A DNA stretch of 14,559 bases from G039029935 sp039029935 (GCA_039029935.1 JBCCFC010000183.1:1-14559); one strand, 5' to 3'; positions 6,703 through 14,268 are shown, numbered from the stretch's first letter. Numbers and translations are program-made. The notes: generated from the sequence alone by a model not told the origin.

Positions 6703-7641
6703 TTAATCATCTTGTCTTAATACGCGGAAGTTAAATAATGTAATCAAGAAAATAGTAAACAACAAAACCATCGCCAACGCCGCTGCGCGACCAAAGCGCA
6801 GATAGCCAAAGGCGTTTTGATAGACTTCCCACACAAGCGTATTGGTTGTTAGCTGTGGACCGCCCTGTGTCAGTAGGAAAATCAGGCCAAAGTTGCGGAA
6901 GATGCCAATCGTGTAGGTGACAACCACAAACAGGATGACTGGACGCAAGAGAGGGACGACGATATAGAGAAACGTCTCCCACCCTTTGGCGCCGTCAATG
7001 GCAGCGGCTTCACGTAGCTCGTTGGGGATATCTTGTAGCGCGGCCAAGAAGATGATCATGTGACCACCCAGCGCGCCCCAAATCGTGATGACAACCAGTG
7101 ATGGCAGCGCAAGTTTGGGGTCTGTGAGCCAGCCCTGTGCTGGAACCCCCAAAAAGCTCAATGCATAGTTGAGTAACCCAAATTGCGGGCTATAAATCCA
7201 GCGCCAGATCATGGCCGAAACCACAACGGATGTGATGACAGGCAGATAGAAGAAAAAGCGAAAGAGAATACGTCCGCGAATCTTCTGGTTGAGTAGCCCC
7301 GCCACCACCAATGCCAGCGATGTCCCGATGGGTACAGCACCAATGGCAAAGTAGAGCGTATTGCGAATCGCCTTAAGGTTGACATCTTGACCAAAGACAT
7401 CTTGATAGTTCTTCAACCCGACAAAGGTCACAGGGTTAAAGAGATCATATTTGGTAAAACTCAAATAGACATTAAAAAAGACGGGGTAAATCTTGATAAA
7501 AAACAACACAAAGAGCGGGATTAACAAAAATGTATAGGCAGTAAACGTATGACCACCAACAATCCGTTGCCAGCGATCCCGCAACGTGAGCGTCTCACGC
7601 TGATACACTTTACCCTGTAATTCAACCGTTACTGCGGACAT
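6703..7641 (-). CDS. Carbohydrate ABC transporter permease, MalF type
   Basis: 312 residues with about six membrane spans. The N-terminal block TFLLIPLFVLFFIKIYPVFFNVYLSF and the later LTQGGPQLTTNTLV are strongly characteristic of CUT1-class sugar permeases related to UgpA, LacF and MalF. The EAA loop is canonical (EAAAIDGAKG at 211-220, followed by IVVPLLRPV) and is where the cytoplasmic ATPase binds. The gene follows the binding-protein gene after a 99-bp gap holding a long hairpin. AAGG lies about 8 nt before ATG 7641. Its stop codon lies in a duplicated 8-bp stretch (TTAATCAT twice, 6695-6710). Its natural partner, the MalG-type permease, is displaced by the intervening Rpn-type gene. Confidence 0.92.
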   Translation of the reverse strand: MSAVTVELQGKVYQRETLTLRDRWQRIVGGHTFTAYTFLLIPLFVLFFIKIYPVFFNVYLSFTKYDLFNPVTFVGLKNYQDVFGQDVNLKAIRNTLYFAIGAVPIGTSLALVVAGLLNQKIRGRILFRFFFYLPVITSVVVSAMIWRWIYSPQFGLLNYALSFLGVPAQGWLTDPKLALPSLVVITIWGALGGHMIIFLAALQDIPNELREAAAIDGAKGWETFLYIVVPLLRPVILFVVVTYTIGIFRNFGLIFLLTQGGPQLTTNTLVWEVYQNAFGYLRFGRAAALAMVLLFTIFLITLFNFRVLRQDD

Positions 7642-7657
7642 AGGAAAACCTTTTATT

Positions 7658-7732
7658 TAGTTGATAGTGGACAGTTGATAGTTGATAGTTATGCAGAACC
7701 CATTAACACTATCAACTGTCCACTATCAACTA
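7658..7732. repeat. Perfect 25-bp inverted repeat between binding-protein and permease genes
   Basis: Positions 7658-7682 and 7708-7732 are perfect reverse complements (25 bp, 25-nt spacer), built from the word AGTTGATA and a central GTGGAC. Extra partial copies of the word extend the right arm to the stop codon of the binding-protein gene (7741). There is no T-run after the stem on the minus strand, so it is not a standard terminator. A stable hairpin here could protect the 3' end of the binding-protein message and lower permease expression, as known for the malE-malF gap of E. coli; for this operon that is inference. Confidence 0.85.
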
Positions 7733-7740
7733 TCAACTAA

Positions 7741-9072
7741 TTACGCGTCTTCGGCCAAAATTTCGTTGATGGCTTCACAAGTGGCGATCATGGTGTCTTC
7801 TGGCGACTGTTGACCGCTCAGACAAAGTTCTAGGTTGACGGCAAATGGGCGGAACAACTCGATGAGACGCCAGTGCTTTGGATACGGACGAGCGTATTCA
7901 GTGGATTGGAAGAGAACTTTCATGCGATCTGTCAGGAACGATGCATCCTTGAGCGATTGGCGTGGCGGTTGATAGGAGCCAGAAGCACTGTACTTCTCTT
8001 GGTTCTCTTTGCTGGTCATGTGCGTCAGCAGGTCCCATGTCACATCCGGACTCTTACTCAAGCTAGAGATGAACCATTTGTTGACCCATACGTGTGTGGC
8101 TTGCACATGATGTGACAACGGCAATGTCACCTGTAGATGATCGATTTGATCCGGCGCATATTGGTTGGCGATACGTTCTGGATGTGTCGAGTTAAATTGC
8201 ATGGCTGCTGTGCCTGCAACCACAGGCATCAAATCACCTTGGTTCTCAAAGCCAGGATAGGGCTGTACTTTGTCCTCAACAATCAATTGGTGAATAAAGG
8301 TCATGGCTTCAATACATGGATCAGAGTCCAGCGTACAGGTTGTCAGATCATCGCTCAAGAACGTGCCATCCGCCATCTCCATAAAGTACATATAGGGCTG
8401 CAAATCATTCTGCCAGCCACCGGGACCAGAGAAGTGCAGACCTTCCACCGTAATCGTGTCGCCGTCACGCTGTGTTGTGGCGTTGGCAACTTCGCGCAGT
8501 TCTTCCCAGTTGGTGGGTGGTGCGTCAAAGCCCGCTGCCGACAGTTGGTCTGTGCGATACCAAAGGCTACGGATGTCAAAGCGATATGGAATTGCCACAA
8601 CCTTGCCATCAATGGTCGCATCATCCTGGAGCGCAGGGAACCAATCATTCCAATCCCAGTCATCACCAGATGTGGCAATATAATCATCCAATGGCGCAGA
8701 CCATCCACGCTTTGCCATCTGTGGTGCCCAAACCGCGCCACCTTGGAATAGGTCCGGCGTCACGCCACCCGCAAACGCCGTGGTCATTTCTTCGTTGTAG
8801 CGATTCCACGCTGTGTAGTTTACCGTGATTTCTGCACCTTCAAAAGCAGGGAAGATTTCCTCTTCCAAAACAGTTTGTGTATTGTCTACAAAATCGACAA
8901 TCGAAATCCCCAACTCAGCAGGAGCAGCCGCGGGCGCATCGCCACCACCACCATCACCGGATGGAGCGGCGGGCGCACAGGCTGCTAATGCCAATCCAGC
9001 CGTTGCCGCACCTGTCAGTTGTAAAAAGCTACGTCTTGAAAGTGTGTGCCGCGTACGTTTTTGCTGATTCAT
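7741..9072 (-). CDS. Sugar-binding lipoprotein of an ABC importer (family 1 extracellular solute-binding protein)
   Basis: 443 residues, a normal size. The N-terminus has a twin-arginine motif SRRSFL (12-17), a hydrophobic stretch, and a lipobox ending LAAC with the lipidated C32. The protein is therefore likely exported folded by Tat and anchored to the outer face of the membrane. A Gly/Ala/Pro-rich spacer (33-52) follows. The body resembles the MalE/UgpB group, for example TPDLFQGGAVWAPQMAKRGW and AIPYRFDIRSLWYR. Mature cysteines C246, C253, C417 and C432 could form two disulfides. AAGGAG lies 11 nt before ATG 9072. It is the first gene of the uptake operon, behind a promoter at 9235-9263. 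No ATPase gene is present, as is common for CUT1 systems that share an MsmX/UgpC-like ATPase. The ligand is not predictable from what I can see. Confidence 0.93.
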   Translation of the reverse strand: MNQQKRTRHTLSRRSFLQLTGAATAGLALAACAPAAPSGDGGGGDAPAAAPAELGISIVDFVDNTQTVLEEEIFPAFEGAEITVNYTAWNRYNEEMTTAFAGGVTPDLFQGGAVWAPQMAKRGWSAPLDDYIATSGDDWDWNDWFPALQDDATIDGKVVAIPYRFDIRSLWYRTDQLSAAGFDAPPTNWEELREVANATTQRDGDTITVEGLHFSGPGGWQNDLQPYMYFMEMADGTFLSDDLTTCTLDSDPCIEAMTFIHQLIVEDKVQPYPGFENQGDLMPVVAGTAAMQFNSTHPERIANQYAPDQIDHLQVTLPLSHHVQATHVWVNKWFISSLSKSPDVTWDLLTHMTSKENQEKYSASGSYQPPRQSLKDASFLTDRMKVLFQSTEYARPYPKHWRLIELFRPFAVNLELCLSGQQSPEDTMIATCEAINEILAEDA

Positions 9073-9234
9073 CAGATTATGAACTCCTTGTTGTTAGATT
9101 TTCTCTTAAAATGGTAGACCACATCATCAACCACAACCCGTATCCACATACTCCAATTCATGTCTTATTAGGTGGGCAACATAGATACAAAGCTGCCATA
9201 TCGATAATGCATACCCGCAATGTATTATTTCATC

Positions 9235-9263
9235 ATTATACGTGAAAACGGGCAGGTACACAA
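9235..9263 (-). promoter_or_regulatory. Promoter of the sugar ABC operon
   Basis: On the minus strand TTGTGT (9263-9258), a 17-bp spacer and a perfect TATAAT (9240-9235) precede the binding-protein ATG by 162 bp. This would leave a leader of about 155 nt. The leader is long enough for control, but I see no clear riboswitch or attenuator in it. Confidence 0.6.
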
Positions 9264-9342
9264 AGCAAAAAATTCTGAAAAAACGCGCAAAAACTAGACA
9301 AATCCTTGTAAGCACTTTGACAGGGAATGACAGTTTAATTCA

Positions 9343-9351
9343 TGCTATACT
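9343..9351 (+). promoter_or_regulatory. Extended -10 promoter of the small secreted protein gene
   Basis: TGCTATACT matches an extended -10 element (TGnTATAAT with one mismatch), 40 bp before ATG 9392. A perfect TTGACA stands at 9317-9322, but the spacer is 23 bp, too long for a normal -35/-10 pair. The extended -10 is the likelier determinant. Confidence 0.5.
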
Positions 9352-9391
9352 GTGACCAGACAGTTATGAAGTTGGTAAGGAGGGTTCAAAA

Positions 9392-9829
9392 ATGAAAAAA
9401 TTAAGTTTAATCATCATCATCTTTGTTTTCGCACAAATCATCACAACCACAACTGTGTTTGCAAGTGCAGAAAAAAGCTTTGTCAGTGGCACAGTTTGGA
9501 TTGACACAAATGGGAATGAAATCCAAGAGTTAAACGAATCTGGCATGGTTGATGCGATGGTTTATGTACAGAATTTAGAAACAAACGAAATCGCTACAAC
9601 CACGTCCGATGTGTACGGCAACTTTGTTGTTTCAGATTTACCCTTTGGCCGCTATGTGGTTTGGTGTGACGGTGAAGAAGGCACGACAGATACGCGTGTC
9701 ATTGAATTAAACGAAGTAACGGGTGCAGCTATCCTGCAACTCACGGTTCCACAACCGGAAGCAGATTTGCTGATGAGTACACTGGATATTCAATTCAACC
9801 ATATTTATCTGCCATTTGTCACAAATTGA
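9392..9829 (+). CDS. Small secreted SdrD/Cna-B-like protein with a C-terminal 'YLPFV' tail
   Basis: 145 residues. There is a clear signal peptide (MKK, hydrophobic core, cut predicted after A24-S-A26). Residues about 31-115 follow the pattern of an SdrD B-like/prealbumin-like beta domain: GTVWIDTNGNEIQELNESG, then a TTTSDVYGNF segment and LPFGRYVVW. Such domains are extracellular beta-sandwiches, often Ca2+-binding, that act as stalks or adhesion modules. Here there is only one domain. The chain ends HIYLPFVTN, resembling the hydrophobic Tyr-Leu-Pro tails I recall from many secreted Chloroflexota proteins. No LPXTG sorting signal or membrane anchor is present. AAGGAGG lies 8 nt before the ATG, an excellent ribosome site. 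It is the only complete plus-strand gene, divergent from the sugar operon, and is AT-rich (about 38% GC in a sampled line). Its function is unknown. Confidence 0.8.
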   Translation: MKKLSLIIIIFVFAQIITTTTVFASAEKSFVSGTVWIDTNGNEIQELNESGMVDAMVYVQNLETNEIATTTSDVYGNFVVSDLPFGRYVVWCDGEEGTTDTRVIELNEVTGAAILQLTVPQPEADLLMSTLDIQFNHIYLPFVTN

Positions 9830-9990
9830 TTTCTGCAAAAACATCAAATAAATTAAGTGCAACAAGCATGATTGGTAATTAGTAAGCAGAGGATAGCCCC
9901 CACCTTTCCCAACTGCTATCCACTGTATACTAGCAACGAATCAGCTTTCTAAATTTCTTCTTCTTATCTCACTTCTTTAAAAACTGTTCT

Positions 9991-10213
9991 CTGGCCATTC
10001 GCTGAAACATATGTTCAATAACGAAAATCAGCATAAATTCATTTAGATTTTTATCTGAATGTACTTTATAACAATTTTTACCTGCAACAGTATGTTGAAA
10101 CATTTGAGCTTCTCTAAAGTTTGATATGTTTTAAAGTCAAACGGTGCATTTTAGGATTCAAAAGGGGCTCTAGATAAATTTTTTATTTGACTTTAAAATC
10201 AGCGAACGGCCAG
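9991..10213. mobile_element. MITE-like non-coding element with 15-bp terminal inverted repeats and 6-bp target duplication
   Basis: The ends CTGGCCATTCGCTGA (9991-10005) and TCAGCGAACGGCCAG (10199-10213) are inverted repeats matching at 14 of 15 positions. The hexamer TGTTCT stands immediately outside both ends (9985-9990 and 10214-10219), as expected of a target-site duplication. The 223-bp interior is AT-rich and has no credible ORF, so the element must be moved in trans by a transposase not present here. Removing the element and one hexamer would bring the downstream terminator 229 bp nearer to the small secreted protein gene. I cannot name the parent insertion sequence. Confidence 0.72.
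10129..10198. repeat. Subterminal 13-bp inverted repeat inside the MITE
   Basis: TTTTAAAGTCAAA (10129-10141) and its perfect reverse complement (10186-10198) are separated by 44 nt. The right arm directly abuts the right terminal repeat of the element. This gives one half of the element a large hairpin and makes the element asymmetric. Confidence 0.7.
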
Positions 10214-10223
10214 TGTTCTGTCT

Positions 10224-10255
10224 GCAAAAAGACCGCCAAAAGGCGGTCTTTTTGC
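10224..10255. terminator. Bidirectional intrinsic terminator
   Basis: A perfect 14-bp stem (GCAAAAAGACCGCC at 10224-10237 with 10242-10255) closes an AAAA loop. The GC core is flanked by five A and five T, so it can end the plus-strand small secreted protein transcript and the minus-strand exporter transcript. The remaining parts of the 589-bp gap (9830-9990 and 10256-10418) show only a weak 7-bp hairpin (9891-9921) and a bulged hairpin (about 10289-10311), and no gene. Confidence 0.85.
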
Positions 10256-10418
10256 GTCTACAAACGCTCAATGGGCTGTCGTCAAATTGGCGCGTTTTAA
10301 CGACGCCAAACGATTTGTGTCTACATTTTCCGAACGCACCTTAGATGCAAAAGTCAGATTGTTACAAACCAATTGCAGCACAAATAGTTAATTAACAGTC
10401 TGTTTGAATATTCAGGCT

Positions 10419-12176
10419 CTACACCAAACTCTGCTGACGCACTAGCGACGCATACATCCCATCTAATGTCACCAACTCATCATGTCCACCCTGCTCCAGA
10501 ATCTTGCCATCACCGATCACCAGAATTTTGTCTGCGTGGCGAATGGTAGAGAGGCGGTGTGCAATCACAAAGGCGGTGCGATTTTGCAGCAGCTCATCAA
10601 TCGCAGCCTGCACCAGCCGTTCAGTGCGGGTGTCAATGTTGGAGGTGGCCTCGTCAAGTACTAATAGCTGCGGATCGGCCAAAATTGCACGTGCGATACA
10701 GAGTAGTTGGCGCTGGCCTTGGCTGATGGAGCCACTGGCAGAGAGCTTGGTTTCGTAGCTGTCGGGCAAGCCGATGACAAACTCGTGCGCACGGGCGGCT
10801 TTGCTGGCGGCGATCACCTCATCCATGCTGGCATCGGGACGACCGTAGCGGATGTTGTTGGCAATGGTGTCGCCAAAGAGGAAGCTGTTCTGTGGCACTT
10901 CGCCCATCTGACCGCGCAGACTGCTCTTGGTTACATCACGCACGTCATACCCATCCACTGTCACCTGTCCGCTGTTGACATCATAGAAGCGTCCAATTAA
11001 GTTGACGACGGTACTCTTGCCAGACCCGGTGCCGCCCACCAAAGCAATGGTCTCGCCCGGTTTAGATTCAATCGTAATGCCATCGAGAATCACTCGACTT
11101 TCATCATAGCCAAAGACCACTTCATCAAACTTCACATGTCCTGAAATGGGTGGCATTTCTGCGGCATCGAGCTTGTCCACAATTTCTGGCTGGGTGTCCA
11201 GTAACTCAAAGACGCGTTCGCTGGCCGCAAAGGCGGACTGCATCCTCGTGTACAAATTGGACAGCATCTGGACAGGGCGGAAAAATTGCTGCGAATAGGA
11301 GAGGAATGTGACCACAATGCCGACGGTAACGATATCATTGAATGCCATCCACCCACCGACACCCGCAACAATCACACGCGCCAATGTCGAGAGTACATCC
11401 ATTGTTGGTGAGAACGCGGCGGTAATGTTGACAGCATGGATATTGGCATCGCGATTGGCGGCGTTGTCCTCTTCAAATTGCTCGATATTGAGTGCGCTAC
11501 GTGCAAATGCTTGGGTTTCACGGATACTGCTCAAACTTTCTTCCAAATGCTTTGAAAGATTGCCCAGCGTCTCGCGCGTTTCACGAAAGGCAACGCGTGA
11601 TCGTCTTGAAAAATAAATCGTGGTTGCGACCATCACAGGCAGGATAATGAGCGTTGTCACGGATAATGTGACATTGAGTGTGAACATCGCGATGATGATG
11701 CCGATGAGGGCAAAAACGGAACTGAGCGATTGCGACAGTTGTTGACCAAAAAGATCGCTAATGCTCCCAGTATCGTTGACAAGCCGACTCATGAGATCGC
11801 CTGTACCGTGTCGAAAGAAATAATTAAGCGAGAGCTTTTGCGTATGCCCAAAGATGTCACCCCGTAGCCGTTTAAGCAACCGATTTGAGATGGTCCCGAC
11901 AAGCCGCACTTGCCCCATAAAGCTGAGATATTGCACAATATAGACACCAAGTAACAGTAGCATCGTTTGTGTCAGCCCAGAACGGTCTCCAACGGTAATA
12001 TACTGATCTACGGCTCGACCAATTAACACAGGGCCGAGTGCTTGTGCTGCGGCATAGAGCGTCAACAGGAGAAGCACCACCCACAGCAGTTTGCTATCTT
12101 CTCGTAAATAAACGGATAGTCGTCTAATGACCGCCCAGTCGTTGCTTGTGCGTTTGGTTTGTGTTTGTTCTGCCAT
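10419..12176 (-). CDS. ABC exporter half-transporter with consensus catalytic residues and a degenerate signature
   Basis: 585 residues from ATG 12176. An in-frame ATG at 12182 overlaps the preceding stop, but AGGGAG is only 1 nt from it and 7 nt from 12176, which favours the latter. A type I exporter membrane domain with six spans (about 30-315) is followed by an ATPase domain. In numbering from ATG 12176, Walker A is GGTGSGKST (381-389), the Q-loop Gln is 429, Walker B ends LVLDEATS with D508 and E509, and the H-loop is AHR (H540). The signature is not LSGGQ but ISQGQ (484-488). It pairs with the adjacent gene, whose motifs are the mirror image: together they should form one active and one degenerate ATP site, as in TM287/288, BmrCD or TAP. 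Substrates of such exporters include drugs, lipids and peptides; none can be assigned here. Confidence 0.92.
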   Translation of the reverse strand: MAEQTQTKRTSNDWAVIRRLSVYLREDSKLLWVVLLLLTLYAAAQALGPVLIGRAVDQYITVGDRSGLTQTMLLLLGVYIVQYLSFMGQVRLVGTISNRLLKRLRGDIFGHTQKLSLNYFFRHGTGDLMSRLVNDTGSISDLFGQQLSQSLSSVFALIGIIIAMFTLNVTLSVTTLIILPVMVATTIYFSRRSRVAFRETRETLGNLSKHLEESLSSIRETQAFARSALNIEQFEEDNAANRDANIHAVNITAAFSPTMDVLSTLARVIVAGVGGWMAFNDIVTVGIVVTFLSYSQQFFRPVQMLSNLYTRMQSAFAASERVFELLDTQPEIVDKLDAAEMPPISGHVKFDEVVFGYDESRVILDGITIESKPGETIALVGGTGSGKSTVVNLIGRFYDVNSGQVTVDGYDVRDVTKSSLRGQMGEVPQNSFLFGDTIANNIRYGRPDASMDEVIAASKAARAHEFVIGLPDSYETKLSASGSISQGQRQLLCIARAILADPQLLVLDEATSNIDTRTERLVQAAIDELLQNRTAFVIAHRLSTIRHADKILVIGDGKILEQGGHDELVTLDGMYASLVRQQSLV

Positions 12177-12178
12177 TA

Positions 12179-14083
12179 TCATGCTCCCTGCATTATGACT
12201 GAATCCACCATCGTTTCCATAGTCGGCTCTTCTGTGTCATCATCCAACTGCGAATGCAGAATCTCATTATACAACGCACTTGTTTCCAACAACGCCTCAT
12301 GCGTTCCCTGTGCCACAATTTCCCCATCATCTACCAACAAAATCAAGTCTGCATTTTGTACAGTGGAGATGCGTTGGGCAATGATAAAGGTGGTCTTGCG
12401 GGAGAGCAACGGAGCCAGTGCTTCGCGTAGGTTATGCTCCGTCTCAGCATCCAAGGCACTCATCGAGTCATCAAAGATGAGAATTGACGGACGGGTAAGC
12501 AGCGCACGGGCAATGGCGATACGCTGGCGTTGACCACCACTCAGCCCGGCCCCTCGTTCACCCACTTCGGTGTCAAACCCATCGGGTAGCTCCATGATAA
12601 AGTCATAGGCTTGGGCCAATTTGGAGATAACTTGGATAGGTCGATCCTTGGCACCTGGACGACCAAAGGTAATATTATCGCGGATTGTGCCGCTGATCAG
12701 GTTGACATCTTGCAACACATTGCCAACCTCACGCCGCAGGTGATCCAGCTTGACATCACGCACATCCACACCATCGAGCAGAACGCGCCCTTCTGTCACA
12801 TCATAAAAGCGGGGAATCAGGTTGACAATTGTGCTTTTGCCACTGCCAGTGCCACCGAGCAGGGCAACTGTCTGTCCCGGCATCACATCAAACGAAATAT
12901 TTTTCAGGGCGTACTCTTCACTCCCTTTATAGCGGAAAGAGACATTCTTAAAGGTGACACGCCCTGGTAGTTGTTTATAGGTATGGGTATGAGGTCCCTG
13001 CGGTCCTCCTTCGCCAGTGCCATCGCCTTCTCCTGACCCTGTACCGCTAAAAATACCGCCCGGCTCATGAACATGTGTAAACTCAAAGACCTCTTTGTCG
13101 AGCTTGATTGCATCAGGCTTCTCAACAATCTCATTCTCTTCATCAAGCACCTCAAAAAGCCGTTTACTCAGGGCCGAGGCACGGGCGACCTGCTGCGAAA
13201 GCCCGCCTAATTGGAAGATGGGCATCAGCAAAAAGGCCAGATAGCCATTAAAGGCAATCAGTGTGCCTAGTGAAAGTTGCTCAGAGATGACCAAGTTCCC
13301 GCCATACCACATGACAATCAATGTACCCAAATTGGCAAGTAAAAATATAGTAGGAAATCCTAATGAGAAATTTTGAACGATTTGTATATTCAATCCGTAA
13401 AGTGTATCGTTTTGCGTATTATAGCGTTCCAATTCACGCGACTCGGCAGCAAAGGCTTTGACCACGCGAACTCCAGTAATACTTTCCTGCAAAATGTTGT
13501 TGAGCAACCCCAGATTTTTTTGAACAATCCCAAAGAGCGGCCCCATGCGACGAAAGAGTACAACAAAGATGATGATAATCAGCGGAATGGTCGAGAGTGC
13601 GGCCAGTGCCAGTCGCCATTCTGTTGCAAACAAAATAATGATGCTGCCAGCAAAGGTAAGGATGGCAGAGATTAACTGGAGTAGCCCCTGAGCAAAGAAA
13701 TTTCGCACACCCTCAACATCCGAGGTCGCACGCGTCATCAACTGCCCCGTTTGATGGCTGTCGTGATAGGAAAAGGAGAGGCTCTCTAACTTGCGATAGA
13801 TATCGTTGCGCATGTCAAAGGCAATTCCTTGTGACGCCGTCTCGGACCAATACGCATTGGTATAGCTAAAGACACCACGAAAAATTGCGACGCCCAGCAG
13901 CCCACCCGTTGCCAACAGAATGCCATTCCAACTACCCACCTCGATGCCGTTGTCAATTAGCTGACGCACCAACTGTGGCGTCACCAGATTTGACGCTGTT
14001 ACGATCAGCATCGACACAAACGCCCCAATCGCCCAACGGCTATAGGGTCTGAGATATCCAAATCCACGTAAGATAATTTGCAT
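12179..14083 (-). CDS. ABC exporter half-transporter with degenerate Walker B and H-loop and a Gly/His-rich linker
   Basis: 634 residues from ATG 14083, with AGGGAG about 11 nt upstream. The frame stays open to an ATG at 14161, but that extension only translates the 8-bp repeat array and has no ribosome site. The six-span exporter domain covers about 20-300. An unusual linker (about 331-374) rich in Gly, Glu and His separates it from the ATPase domain. Walker A is GGTGSGKST (410-418) and the signature is a canonical LSGGQ (514-518). Walker B, however, ends D538-D539-S where Asp replaces the catalytic Glu, and the H-loop reads AQR with Gln570 in place of His. This subunit therefore supplies the non-hydrolysing half-site of an asymmetric heterodimer with the next gene. 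The reading frames abut and the pair surely forms one operon. The C-terminus is acidic (DDDTEEPTMET). Confidence 0.92.
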   Translation of the reverse strand: MQIILRGFGYLRPYSRWAIGAFVSMLIVTASNLVTPQLVRQLIDNGIEVGSWNGILLATGGLLGVAIFRGVFSYTNAYWSETASQGIAFDMRNDIYRKLESLSFSYHDSHQTGQLMTRATSDVEGVRNFFAQGLLQLISAILTFAGSIIILFATEWRLALAALSTIPLIIIIFVVLFRRMGPLFGIVQKNLGLLNNILQESITGVRVVKAFAAESRELERYNTQNDTLYGLNIQIVQNFSLGFPTIFLLANLGTLIVMWYGGNLVISEQLSLGTLIAFNGYLAFLLMPIFQLGGLSQQVARASALSKRLFEVLDEENEIVEKPDAIKLDKEVFEFTHVHEPGGIFSGTGSGEGDGTGEGGPQGPHTHTYKQLPGRVTFKNVSFRYKGSEEYALKNISFDVMPGQTVALLGGTGSGKSTIVNLIPRFYDVTEGRVLLDGVDVRDVKLDHLRREVGNVLQDVNLISGTIRDNITFGRPGAKDRPIQVISKLAQAYDFIMELPDGFDTEVGERGAGLSGGQRQRIAIARALLTRPSILIFDDSMSALDAETEHNLREALAPLLSRKTTFIIAQRISTVQNADLILLVDDGEIVAQGTHEALLETSALYNEILHSQLDDDTEEPTMETMVDSVIMQGA

Positions 14084-14119
14084 CGGCCGTCCATCTCCCT
14101 GTTTAGTAATAATATAAAC

Positions 14120-14268
14120 GTTGAAGCATTGGAGCGTTGGAGCGTTCAAACGGATAAGCATTTAAATGAAAAAGCATTCCCCCGCTGCCCCGCCCCAACG
14201 TTGAAGCGTTTCAACGTTTCAACGTTCCAACGCTTCAACGTTCCAACGCTTCAACGTCCCAACGCTTA
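14120..14268. repeat. 8-bp tandem repeat array with an inverted partner block
   Basis: Nine successive 8-bp units of the type AACGTTCC/AACGCTTC run from 14197 to 14268. Four units of the complementary type (GTTGAAGC, ATTGGAGC, GTTGGAGC, GTTCAAAC) run from 14120 to 14151. The two blocks can pair into a long, imperfect hairpin across a 45-bp spacer. The array overlaps the last codons of the upstream truncated dehydrogenase gene, whose TAA stop is the end of the final unit. Confidence 0.8.

Noticed and set aside
8137..8751. Plus-strand 204-codon frame opposite the sugar-binding protein gene
   Set aside because: It is a shadow of a well-supported gene on the other strand. No family resemblance and no initiation signal.
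9306..9322. LacI/CcpA-like operator (TTGTAAGCACTTTGACA) between the divergent promoters
   Set aside because: The core AAGCACTT resembles the AAGCGCTT of LacI-family sites, but the half-sites are not symmetric (spacing is off by two). No regulator gene is present, so I do not call it.
9316..9351. TTGACA at 9317 paired with TATACT at 9346 as one promoter
   Set aside because: The 23-bp spacer is too long for sigma-70-type recognition; the extended -10 alone is the more credible reading.
9891..9921. GGATAGC/GCTATCC hairpin as terminator for the small secreted protein gene
   Set aside because: The stem is only 7 bp with an 18-nt loop and no T-run. The terminator at 10224-10255 is far better.
14084..14161. 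N-terminal extension of the exporter subunit starting at ATG 14161
   Set aside because: The extension merely translates the 8-bp repeats, has no Shine-Dalgarno sequence, and the domain begins normally at ATG 14083 behind AGGGAG.
14197..14268. CRISPR-like direct repeats
   Set aside because: The units are 8 bp with no spacers, and they are partly inverted; this is a short tandem array, not a CRISPR.
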